A stretch of 42,125 bases of DNA from an uncultured Bacteroidota bacterium (GTDB lineage Bacteria > Bacteroidota > Bacteroidia > Bacteroidales > VadinHA17): contig CALMJY010000277.1 of NCBI GenBank assembly GCA_937864815.1, positions 1 through 42,125 on the forward strand, written 5' to 3'. The notes beneath the pieces were generated by a model. The model was not told the DNA's origin. It was given only the letters and a program-made list of their open reading frames with translations, and did no database searches. A program made the translations under genes and the position numbers. Shown one piece after another: positions 33,429-42,125 of the stretch. Numbering within the stretch: the first letter of the stretch is position 1; every line of letters starts with the position of its first letter.

Positions 33429-33547
33429 ATACTTCCTTAATCCAATTCTTAAAATCAGAGACAAAGGAGGGTATTTTGTGCCCAGGCCAGGTCTGCTTAT
33501 GCAAAATATAGATATATTTACTAATAGAAATATTGCCCTTTTTTAAG

Positions 33548-35734
33548 ATGTCATTTCCTTTTGTAAAACAACCGGATGCTATGGATTGCGGCCCTGCCTG
33601 CCTCAAGATGATTGCCGGTTATTACAAAGTGAATCACACACTTGAATCATTGCGGAAAAAATGTTATATAACCAGGGAAGGAGTATCCTTTCTTGGATTA
33701 TCTGAGGCAGCAGATTCAATAGGTTTCAGGACAATAGGTGTAAAAATACCATTTGACCTTTTAAAAGAAAATGTTCCACTTCCATGTATCGTACATTGGA
33801 GGCACAAACATTTTGTTGTGGTTTACAAAATTGTAAAAGACAAAATATGGGTTGCTGATCCCGGTATAGGACTTATAAAATATCAACGTGAGGAATTTAT
33901 AAAAAACTGGGCTTCAACTGCAAGGGAGGGTGAGCCTGCCGGGCTTGTCCTTATTGTTGAGCCTACACCCGCAATTTTTGATTCTGAATCAGTTAAGGAA
34001 AGAACCGGAGGATTCAGGTTTCTATTAAAGTATTTCAGATTTTACAGGAAATTTTCGTTCCAGATTATACTTGGAGTAATACTTGCAAGCCTCATTCAGC
34101 TTGTAATTCCTTTTCTGACACAGTCTGTAATTGATATCGGGTTGAATAATAATGACCTTGAATTCATTTACCTTATACTTTTTGCTCAGCTGGCACTTGT
34201 CCTTGGACGAATGTCAGTTGAATTTATAAGAGGTTGGCTATTGCTGCACATAGGCTCAAGGGTAAATGTTGCAATAATATCAGATTTTCTGCAAAAGCTC
34301 ATGTCATTGCCAGTCTCTTTTTTCGATACCAAACTCACCGGTGATATTCTGCAGAGAATTGATGACAATAACCGAATTGAAGAATTCCTCACTTCTGCAA
34401 GCCTGAGTATATTGTTCTCATTCTTTAACCTTGTAATATTTGGAATTGTTCTTGCCATATACAGTATTAAAATACTGCTTGTATTCCTTGCAGGAGCACT
34501 TCTATACATATTATGGGTTTCCATATTTATGAGATCACGCGGTCGCCTGGATCATCAGCGGTTCAGAAAAATGTCAGAATCGGGAAGCAAGCTTATCAAT
34601 ATTGTAAACGGGATGCAGGAGATTAAGCTTACACAGAACGAATTGAGCAGCAGATGGGACTGGGAGAAAATACAGGCAGCTCTTTTCAGACTTAAAATGA
34701 AAGGCTTATCGATAATACAGTTCCAGTCAGCAGGTGCTACGCTTATAAATGAAGTAACTAATATTATAATTACAATAATTGCTGCGACAACAGTATTAAA
34801 GGGGGATATGACCTTAGGTATGATGCTTGCTGTACAGTTTATTATAGGCCAGCTCAATGTTCCTGTAAGTCAGATGATAGGATTTTTTAAAATGTCGCAG
34901 GATGCAAAGATCAGCCTTGACAGACTTGCAGAAGTTCACCATATGGATAGCGAAGAGGAATTCCCGGAATCAAAAGTCAGGAAGCTGCCTGAAAAAAAGG
35001 ATTTATATATCAATAATCTTTCATATCAGTACGAAGGTCCTCATTCACCGTTTGCACTAAAGGATATAGATCTCTATATTGAGGAAAATAAAAAGACGGC
35101 AATTGTCGGGGCCAGCGGTAGCGGAAAAACAACATTGCTTAAGATGATTATGGGCTTCTATCAGCCGGTATCTGGTGAAATACTCATTGGTGATACACGC
35201 CTGGCAAACATAAGTTTAAAAATATGGCGAAAAAAAGTTGGTGCCGTAATGCAGGATGGATTTATATTTCCCGATACCATTGCAGCAAATATTGCCCCCG
35301 GTTCGGAAGATATTGATGAAGAAAGACTTACCAGGGCAGTTGAGATAGCCAATATAAAGGCATTTATTGAATCTCTGCCACTGGGATACAATACAAAGGT
35401 AGGAGCAAATGGTCACGGCCTGAGCGAAGGTCAGAAACAGAGACTGCTCATAGCAAGAGTTGTTTATAAAAATCCTGATGTAATTATTTTTGATGAAGCG
35501 ACAAATTCACTTGATGCTTACAATGAAAAGGTTATTGTTGAAAATCTTTCAGGATTTTTCGATGGAAAGACAGTGATTATTGTTGCCCACAGGCTGAGTA
35601 CTGTAAAAAACGCTGATAAAATTGTAGTTCTGGATGCCGGAAGGATTGTTGAAACTGATACCCATGAGAATCTTATTCAAAGCAGGGGAATATATTATAA
35701 CCTTGTAAAAAACCAGCTTGAACTTGGGAGCTGA
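33548..35734 (+). CDS. C39-peptidase ABC exporter (PCAT) for double-glycine leader peptides
   Basis: A 728-residue half-transporter that would cleave leader peptides after Gly-Gly on the cytosolic side and export the core. The N-terminal C39 peptidase has the catalytic Cys14 in QPDAMDCGPACLKM, His88 in RHKHFVVVY and Asp104 in WVADPGIG. Six membrane segments follow (about residues 165-450), then an ABC ATPase: Walker A VGASGSGKTTLLKM, signature LSEGQKQRLLIAR, Walker B VIIFDEATNSLD and H-loop IVAHRLST. The ATG at 33548 is preferred to a TTG at 33533. The HlyD-type gene starts 9 bases after its stop. The only double-glycine peptide seen in the window is at 29410-29544. Confidence 0.95.
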   Translation: MSFPFVKQPDAMDCGPACLKMIAGYYKVNHTLESLRKKCYITREGVSFLGLSEAADSIGFRTIGVKIPFDLLKENVPLPCIVHWRHKHFVVVYKIVKDKIWVADPGIGLIKYQREEFIKNWASTAREGEPAGLVLIVEPTPAIFDSESVKERTGGFRFLLKYFRFYRKFSFQIILGVILASLIQLVIPFLTQSVIDIGLNNNDLEFIYLILFAQLALVLGRMSVEFIRGWLLLHIGSRVNVAIISDFLQKLMSLPVSFFDTKLTGDILQRIDDNNRIEEFLTSASLSILFSFFNLVIFGIVLAIYSIKILLVFLAGALLYILWVSIFMRSRGRLDHQRFRKMSESGSKLINIVNGMQEIKLTQNELSSRWDWEKIQAALFRLKMKGLSIIQFQSAGATLINEVTNIIITIIAATTVLKGDMTLGMMLAVQFIIGQLNVPVSQMIGFFKMSQDAKISLDRLAEVHHMDSEEEFPESKVRKLPEKKDLYINNLSYQYEGPHSPFALKDIDLYIEENKKTAIVGASGSGKTTLLKMIMGFYQPVSGEILIGDTRLANISLKIWRKKVGAVMQDGFIFPDTIAANIAPGSEDIDEERLTRAVEIANIKAFIESLPLGYNTKVGANGHGLSEGQKQRLLIARVVYKNPDVIIFDEATNSLDAYNEKVIVENLSGFFDGKTVIIVAHRLSTVKNADKIVVLDAGRIVETDTHENLIQSRGIYYNLVKNQLELGS

Positions 35735-35743
35735 TATTTGTAA

Positions 35744-37033
35744 ATGAAAGAAAGAAAACCTGAAATATTATATTCTGAGCCGGTAAGGGAGATTATGGGG
35801 AATCCTCCATCAGGCATACTCAGATGGGGCAATATTGTCCTTTTTGCAGTTTTTGTGATATTTCTGTTCTTTTCATGGATACTGAAATATCCCGATATGG
35901 TGCCGGCACCGGTAGAAATTACAACAATGAATCCACCTGCCACACTTGTTACCAAGATAACGGGAAGAATAAAGATACTGATGATAGGTGATAAAGACAG
36001 TACATATGCAGGTCAGGTGCTTGCTGTTATGGAAACTACTGCTTCCATTGATGAAATTAACCGGTTGAGACAGGCTATTGATTCAATAGGAAATCCTCAG
36101 ACTGCAATTTATAAGTCCCTTCCACAGCTTACACAGCTTGGCGAGATTCAGAATTCCTATGCAACATTTATGAAGAATCTTTCCGATCTGAATTCATATA
36201 TCAATAATGATTTTTATGGAAACAAGATTAATTCCCTGTCTGAGGAGATAAATGCTACAGGTGAATATATCGAAAGGCTTAAGGTTAAGGAAAAACTGTT
36301 TATTGAAAACAGAAAGCTTGAGTCTAACAAATACAGACGGGATTCACTGCTCTTTATGAATAAAGTAATTCCTGAAAGTGAAATTGAAAGATCTCATCAG
36401 GCTCTTATCAGGATTAACATTGAATTACAGCAAGTCCGGCTTGATTACTCGGAAAAATCAATCGAACTTGCCGAGAAAAGACAATTGCTTCAGGATTATA
36501 AAATCAAACGTGTTGAGGAAGAACAAAAATTCGTCTCCCTTCTGAACGAGTCCTACCTGAATCTGAGGGCCCAGATAGATATATGGGACAATAATTATCT
36601 TCTGAGATCACCATTTGACGGGGTGGTGACTTTTACTCAGTTCTGGAATGAAAATCAGGTAGTTATGAAAGACCAGCCTGTATTGAACGTTATACCACAT
36701 AATGCCGGCAGTTATGTTGGAAGAGTCAGGCTGAAGATGCAAAGGTCAGGGAAAGTTAAGCCAGGGCAACCGGTAAATATTAAATTAAGCAGCTTCCCTT
36801 ATCTGGAGTATGGAATGGTTAAGGGAATTGTAAGAACAAAATCTCTGGTACCTTCAATTGACGCCTATATAATCGAAATTGATCTGCCTGATGGCCTAAC
36901 TACGCTGTATGGCAGAAAGCTGGAGTTTACCCAAAATATGAGTGGCACAGCTGAGATTCTTACCGAAGATCTGCGTCTTCTGCAGAAACTGATAAATCCT
37001 TTAAAATATCTGATAACTAAAAATCAGCGCTGA
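35744..37033 (+). CDS. HlyD-family exporter adaptor
   Basis: A 429-residue periplasmic adaptor that would couple the C39 exporter to an outer-membrane channel. It has one membrane segment (about residues 29-48, IVLFAVFVIFLFFSWILKYP), a first half-lipoyl region, a long helical hairpin (about residues 100-265, with heptads such as INIELQQVRLDYSEKSIELA), the second half LLRSPFDGVVTFTQFWNENQ, and a C-terminal barrel (GRVRLKMQRSGKVKPGQPVN). Length and layout match bacteriocin-type HlyD adaptors. No TolC gene is next to it; the one at 11549-12871 or another could serve. Confidence 0.92.
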   Translation: MKERKPEILYSEPVREIMGNPPSGILRWGNIVLFAVFVIFLFFSWILKYPDMVPAPVEITTMNPPATLVTKITGRIKILMIGDKDSTYAGQVLAVMETTASIDEINRLRQAIDSIGNPQTAIYKSLPQLTQLGEIQNSYATFMKNLSDLNSYINNDFYGNKINSLSEEINATGEYIERLKVKEKLFIENRKLESNKYRRDSLLFMNKVIPESEIERSHQALIRINIELQQVRLDYSEKSIELAEKRQLLQDYKIKRVEEEQKFVSLLNESYLNLRAQIDIWDNNYLLRSPFDGVVTFTQFWNENQVVMKDQPVLNVIPHNAGSYVGRVRLKMQRSGKVKPGQPVNIKLSSFPYLEYGMVKGIVRTKSLVPSIDAYIIEIDLPDGLTTLYGRKLEFTQNMSGTAEILTEDLRLLQKLINPLKYLITKNQR

Positions 37034-37196
37034 CCTGCTACTTAAAATAAAGGAGCTTCCATTAATCATCCCATTTCATTTATTTATCTTATTTCTTTGA
37101 GTATTATTAAATATTTCAATATTTTCGTACTCTTAAATTTCCATGCTATGTCATGGTGTGAACTTTGATAAAGAGCTGAACCTAAAAGGATTGAAT

Positions 37197-39191
37197 ATGA
37201 CTAAAAAAAATCCGGATGACTCTGTTCGTGAAGAACAATCCGGAACGCCTGAGGGCGTTGCCGGAACTGAGGATGCCATTCCAGAAAAAAAAGAGCCTGA
37301 AGCTGTGACCGAAATGGCTTCTGATGCGCTAGCTGATGAAACTGGTGGAGAGAATACCAGTAAGACTGAAAAGACAAAAAAAAGGAAACGTGCTTCAGCA
37401 AGACATGAAGAAGAAATTCCTGCTGATGATCACGTTTCTGAACCAGAAAATATTGAACTTCCACCTGTCGATTACACTGGTTATACAAAACATGACCTGG
37501 TGGAGACACTTGTTTTATTAGTTGAGAACAGGCCGCCATCTGAAATAAGGAATGATGTTGAAAGAATCAAAAGCCTGTTCTACAAAAAATTAAAACAGGA
37601 GGCTGAAGAGCGCAAGAATAAATTCCTTGAAAGTGGTGGTAAAATAGAAGAATATAGACCCTGGGTCGATCCTGATGATGCAAAAGTAAAGCATCTTCTG
37701 GAAAAATTCAGGGAAAGAAAAACAGATTACAGTAAAATTCAGGAAGCTGAAAAATACGAAAATCTTAAGAAGAAATATGAAATAATTGATAAGATAAAGG
37801 ACCTTGTTAACAGGGAGGAGTCTATCAATAAGACTTTCCACGATTTCAGAGCTCTTCAGAATGAGTGGCATGCAGTTGGAGTCGTGCCACAAACATCATT
37901 AAAGGATCTTTGGGAGAATTATCATCATACTGTTGAAGTATTCTATGATTATATTAAGATCAATAAGGAATTAAGAGACCTGGATCTTAAAAAGAACCTG
38001 GAGATAAAAGTTCTTCTTTGCGAGAAAGCAGAAGCTCTTCTTCTTGAACCTAATGCTGTAAATGCATTCAGAGCTCTGCAGGATTACCACAACCAGTGGC
38101 GGGAAATAGGCCCGGTACCCCAGGAGTCAAAAAATGACATCTGGGACAGATTCAAGGAGGCAACTGCGCAGATCAACAGAAGGCACCATGAGTATTTTGA
38201 AAAACAGAAAGATGATCAGAAGAAAAATCTGGACGCTAAAATAGCCTTATGCGAGGAGGTCGAGGCAATCAGGAATGAAGAAATGAAAAGCTTCAGAGAG
38301 TTTGATGAGAAGGCTGAAAAGGTTGTTGAACTTCAGAAAATCTGGAGAACAATTGGCTTTGCTCCCAAAAAGCAGAATAATAAGGTTTACCAGAGATTCA
38401 GGGATGCATGTGATGCATTTTTTGAAAAGAAAAGATCATTTTATTCAGATAATAAAGAATTACAGCTCAATAACCTTCAGAAAAAGATCGATCTCTGTGT
38501 GCAGGCAGAGGCCCTTCAGGATAGCACAGACTGGAAAGCAACATCAGATGCACTAATTAAACTGCAGAAGGAATGGAAAGAAGTCGGACCTGTACCCAGG
38601 AAACAGTCCGAAAGATGCTGGAAACGATTCCGTAAGGCATGTGACCATTTCTTCAACAAAAAGACTTCATATTTTAACGAGCTTGATACATCATACGAGG
38701 ACAATCTTAAGGCAAAGCTTGAAATCATTGATGAACTTGAGAAATTTGAGCCGGGTGCAGAAGTACAGAAAGCGTTTGACAGACTTAAGGAACTTCAGCG
38801 TAAATGGACAGAAGTAGGATTTGTTCCCTTTGAAAAGAAGGATGAAATTGCAAACAAATACAGAAATGCTCTGAACAACCAGTTCGACAGGTTAAAGATT
38901 GCTGATGAAGATAAGAGCATACTGAAGTATAAAACAAAACTCGACAGTCTTAAAGTAAATCCTAAGGCATCCCGTAAAGTAAGAAATGAGAGGGATAAAT
39001 TCTTTACCAAAATTAAACAGTTGGAAAGTGACATTGTATTGTGGGAAAATAATATAGGTTTCTTTGCAAAATCCAAAAATGCCGATACTATGATACGGGA
39101 GGTAGAGGATAAAATAGAGAATGCTAAAAAGCTTATAAAAACCCTGGAGGAAAAAGTCAGGATGATTGATCAGTCAGGACTTGATGACTAA
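37197..39191 (+). CDS. DUF349 repeat protein
   Basis: A protein of about 664 residues with an acidic/basic low-complexity N-terminus (residues 1-75) followed by helical DUF349 repeats. Five copies are recognised by the W-xx-(V/I)G-xxP core: EWHAVGVVPQTSLKDLWENY, QWREIGPVPQESKNDIWDRF, IWRTIGFAPKKQNNKVYQRF, EWKEVGPVPRKQSERCWKRF and KWTEVGFVPFEKKDEIANKY. The C-terminus is coiled coil (about 570-660). The cellular role of DUF349 proteins is unknown. The ATG at 37197 (MTKKNPDDS) is preferred to 37143; a near-consensus box GAACTTTG at 37161-37168 supports it. The 163 bases before it hold no other feature. Confidence 0.86.
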   Translation: MTKKNPDDSVREEQSGTPEGVAGTEDAIPEKKEPEAVTEMASDALADETGGENTSKTEKTKKRKRASARHEEEIPADDHVSEPENIELPPVDYTGYTKHDLVETLVLLVENRPPSEIRNDVERIKSLFYKKLKQEAEERKNKFLESGGKIEEYRPWVDPDDAKVKHLLEKFRERKTDYSKIQEAEKYENLKKKYEIIDKIKDLVNREESINKTFHDFRALQNEWHAVGVVPQTSLKDLWENYHHTVEVFYDYIKINKELRDLDLKKNLEIKVLLCEKAEALLLEPNAVNAFRALQDYHNQWREIGPVPQESKNDIWDRFKEATAQINRRHHEYFEKQKDDQKKNLDAKIALCEEVEAIRNEEMKSFREFDEKAEKVVELQKIWRTIGFAPKKQNNKVYQRFRDACDAFFEKKRSFYSDNKELQLNNLQKKIDLCVQAEALQDSTDWKATSDALIKLQKEWKEVGPVPRKQSERCWKRFRKACDHFFNKKTSYFNELDTSYEDNLKAKLEIIDELEKFEPGAEVQKAFDRLKELQRKWTEVGFVPFEKKDEIANKYRNALNNQFDRLKIADEDKSILKYKTKLDSLKVNPKASRKVRNERDKFFTKIKQLESDIVLWENNIGFFAKSKNADTMIREVEDKIENAKKLIKTLEEKVRMIDQSGLDD

Positions 39192-39222
39192 GTATTAGAA
39201 TAAAAGATAATAAGAGTATTAA

Positions 39223-40836
<1,614 letters not shown>

Positions 40837-40893
40837 CAAAGTTACCCGGGGAAATATTTAATAAATAATTAGTAATCAACATTAAACGAAATA

Positions 40894-42125
40894 ATGGATC
40901 GTAACACAATAACAGGTATAATCCTCATTTTTCTGATTTTTATAGGTTTCAGTCTATATAACAACAGCAGGTTCAATAAAGGTTATGAAAATGCAATTTC
41001 TGTTGCAGAATCATATTATGCCAAGGGAGAACTTGAAAACGCTAGGGCTGAGTACATTAATGCACTAAGGTTTAAACCAAATAATCCTGATGCAGTAGCC
41101 AAAATTAATGAACTGAACCAAAAACTTGGAATTGGAACAAATACTCAGGCTGCCGATACAACGAAAACAGAACAGTCTCAGAATATAGTGACAAACCTTA
41201 CTGGCCAGACACAACCTGCAGATTTAAATGAATATGGGGTATTTGCATCATCGGCAACAGGAGAAAATGAATTCATTACTCTTGAAAACAATAAGATTGA
41301 ACTTAAGATTTCCTTAAAAGGAGGTCGGGTTTATTCTGCCAGGCTGAAAGAATACCGAACTCATGATTCGCTTCCATTAATTCTCTTTTCAGGCGATTCA
41401 ACTGTATTTGGATTTAATTTCTTTACAACTGACAACAGGGCAGTACAGACTAATAATCTGTATTTCAAACCGGTTAATGACAACAGAACTGTTAATGTAT
41501 CCTCCGAGCCACAGAGTGTAGTACTTCGGTTAATGGCAGGTGCTGATAAATACATTGAATATAAGTATACACTTGCTCCGGATAAGTACATGGTCGATTT
41601 TGATGTAAGTTTTAAATCGATGGAAGGGATCATAGTATCCAACCAGAACAGCTTGACACTTGACTGGAAGATGTATATTCCACAACAGGAGAAGGGTCGT
41701 CAGAATGAAGAAAATTATTCCACAATCAGATACAGGTATTTCCAGGATGAGGTAACTGGATTGAAATTAAATTCTAAAAAAGACGAAAAAGTTGATATTA
41801 CAACCAAATTAAGCTGGATTGCTTTTCAGGATCAATTTTTTTCAACAGTTGTACTGTCAAATGATTTCTTTCTCAATGGAACTGTCTCATCTACGCGGAC
41901 CATAACATCTGAAAAATATATACGTTACTATACCACGGAGCTTGGAGTACCTTTTAATCCTGCCTCTTTGAATGCTCTAAGCATGAAGCTTTATTACGGT
42001 CCAAACTCCTTTACAACCCTGAAAAAAGAAGGTCAGGAACTCGATAAACTTGTATTTTTAGGTCGTAATATTATTGGTTGGATCAACAGATTTATAATTA
42101 TTCCTATTTTCAACTGGCTCGAAAA
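40894..42125 (+). CDS. yidC: Membrane protein insertase YidC, 3' end cut by window
   Basis: The first 410 codons of YidC, which helps insert and fold inner-membrane proteins with or without the Sec translocon. After the N-terminal membrane segment (NTITGIILIFLIFIGFSLY) comes an unusual TPR-like hairpin at about residues 31-77 (YENAISVAESYYAKGELENA, RAEYINALRFKPNNPDA), then a Thr/Gln-rich linker and the periplasmic P1 beta domain (FITLENNKIELKISLKGGRV). The end visible, DKLVFLGRNIIGWINRFIII, is the start of the conserved core at TM2. There is no stop before the window edge. The upstream gap of 57 bases has no other feature. Confidence 0.93.
   Translation, partial: MDRNTITGIILIFLIFIGFSLYNNSRFNKGYENAISVAESYYAKGELENARAEYINALRFKPNNPDAVAKINELNQKLGIGTNTQAADTTKTEQSQNIVTNLTGQTQPADLNEYGVFASSATGENEFITLENNKIELKISLKGGRVYSARLKEYRTHDSLPLILFSGDSTVFGFNFFTTDNRAVQTNNLYFKPVNDNRTVNVSSEPQSVVLRLMAGADKYIEYKYTLAPDKYMVDFDVSFKSMEGIIVSNQNSLTLDWKMYIPQQEKGRQNEENYSTIRYRYFQDEVTGLKLNSKKDEKVDITTKLSWIAFQDQFFSTVVLSNDFFLNGTVSSTRTITSEKYIRYYTTELGVPFNPASLNALSMKLYYGPNSFTTLKKEGQELDKLVFLGRNIIGWINRFIIIPIFNWLE

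Noticed and set aside
33399-33464. Longer sigma factor starting at the ATG at 33464
   Set aside because: The extra 22 residues do not resemble a sigma N-terminus and the -7 box at 33421-33428 lies inside them.
27571-37033. Lantibiotic, sactipeptide or other modified-peptide (RiPP) cluster
   Set aside because: No LanB/LanM, radical-SAM, YcaO or ATP-grasp enzyme is present, and the core peptide lacks Cys and Ser.

Overview
The window looks like a chromosomal segment of a moderately AT-rich member of the Bacteroidota, probably a Bacteroidales/Marinilabiliales-type organism. Supporting signs are repeated -7 promoter boxes of the Bacteroidota type (TAnnTTTG) 15-25 bases ahead of start codons, little use of Shine-Dalgarno sites, Bacteroidota-restricted families (DUF4293, the stand-alone GroES-like protein, OmpA/PD40/TPR proteins, NamZ/DUF1343 proteins), and hairpin-rich intergenic repeats. 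No rRNA, tRNA, CRISPR array, transposase or phage gene was recognised.

Region 1 (1-10.4 kb) is a surface-polysaccharide (O-antigen type) locus: a WecA/WbpL-like initiating transferase cut by the left edge, two GT4-type glycosyltransferases and one GT-A-like glycosyltransferase, a TIGR04325-type methyltransferase, the FdtA/FdtB pair for a dTDP-3-amino-3,6-dideoxyhexose, a Wzx flippase, a Wzy/WaaL-like protein, and a divergently read Wzz-like chain-length protein. Region 2 (10.5-28 kb) is mostly housekeeping: nucleoside phosphorylase, an RND efflux operon (adaptor-pump-TolC), DUF4293 protein, pyrBI, YigZ, a 187-bp hairpin-cluster repeat with terminal inverted repeats, GroES-like protein, NamZ-like hydrolase, two phosphatase lipoproteins, QueE and an OmpA-family protein.

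Region 3 (27.5-37 kb) is the most interesting part. It holds an orphan soluble histidine kinase, a membrane protein with an anti-sigma-like N-terminus and TPRs, a 44-codon peptide gene (29410-29544, minus) with a textbook double-glycine leader and a 15-residue proline-rich core, a membrane-anchored TPR-CHAT (caspase-like) protein, an ECF-type sigma factor, and a C39-peptidase ABC exporter with its HlyD-type partner. My reading is that the C39 exporter cleaves and secretes the short peptide, and that the flanking TPR proteins sense or process it, with the sigma factor as the transcriptional output. The parts are seen in the sequence; the wiring is inference.

Region 4 (37-42.1 kb) returns to housekeeping: a five-repeat DUF349 protein, CTP synthase, and the first 410 codons of YidC, which carries an unusual TPR-like helical hairpin after its first membrane segment. 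Several start codons were moved inward from the longest ORF because a -7 promoter box overlaps or lies just upstream of the longer start.
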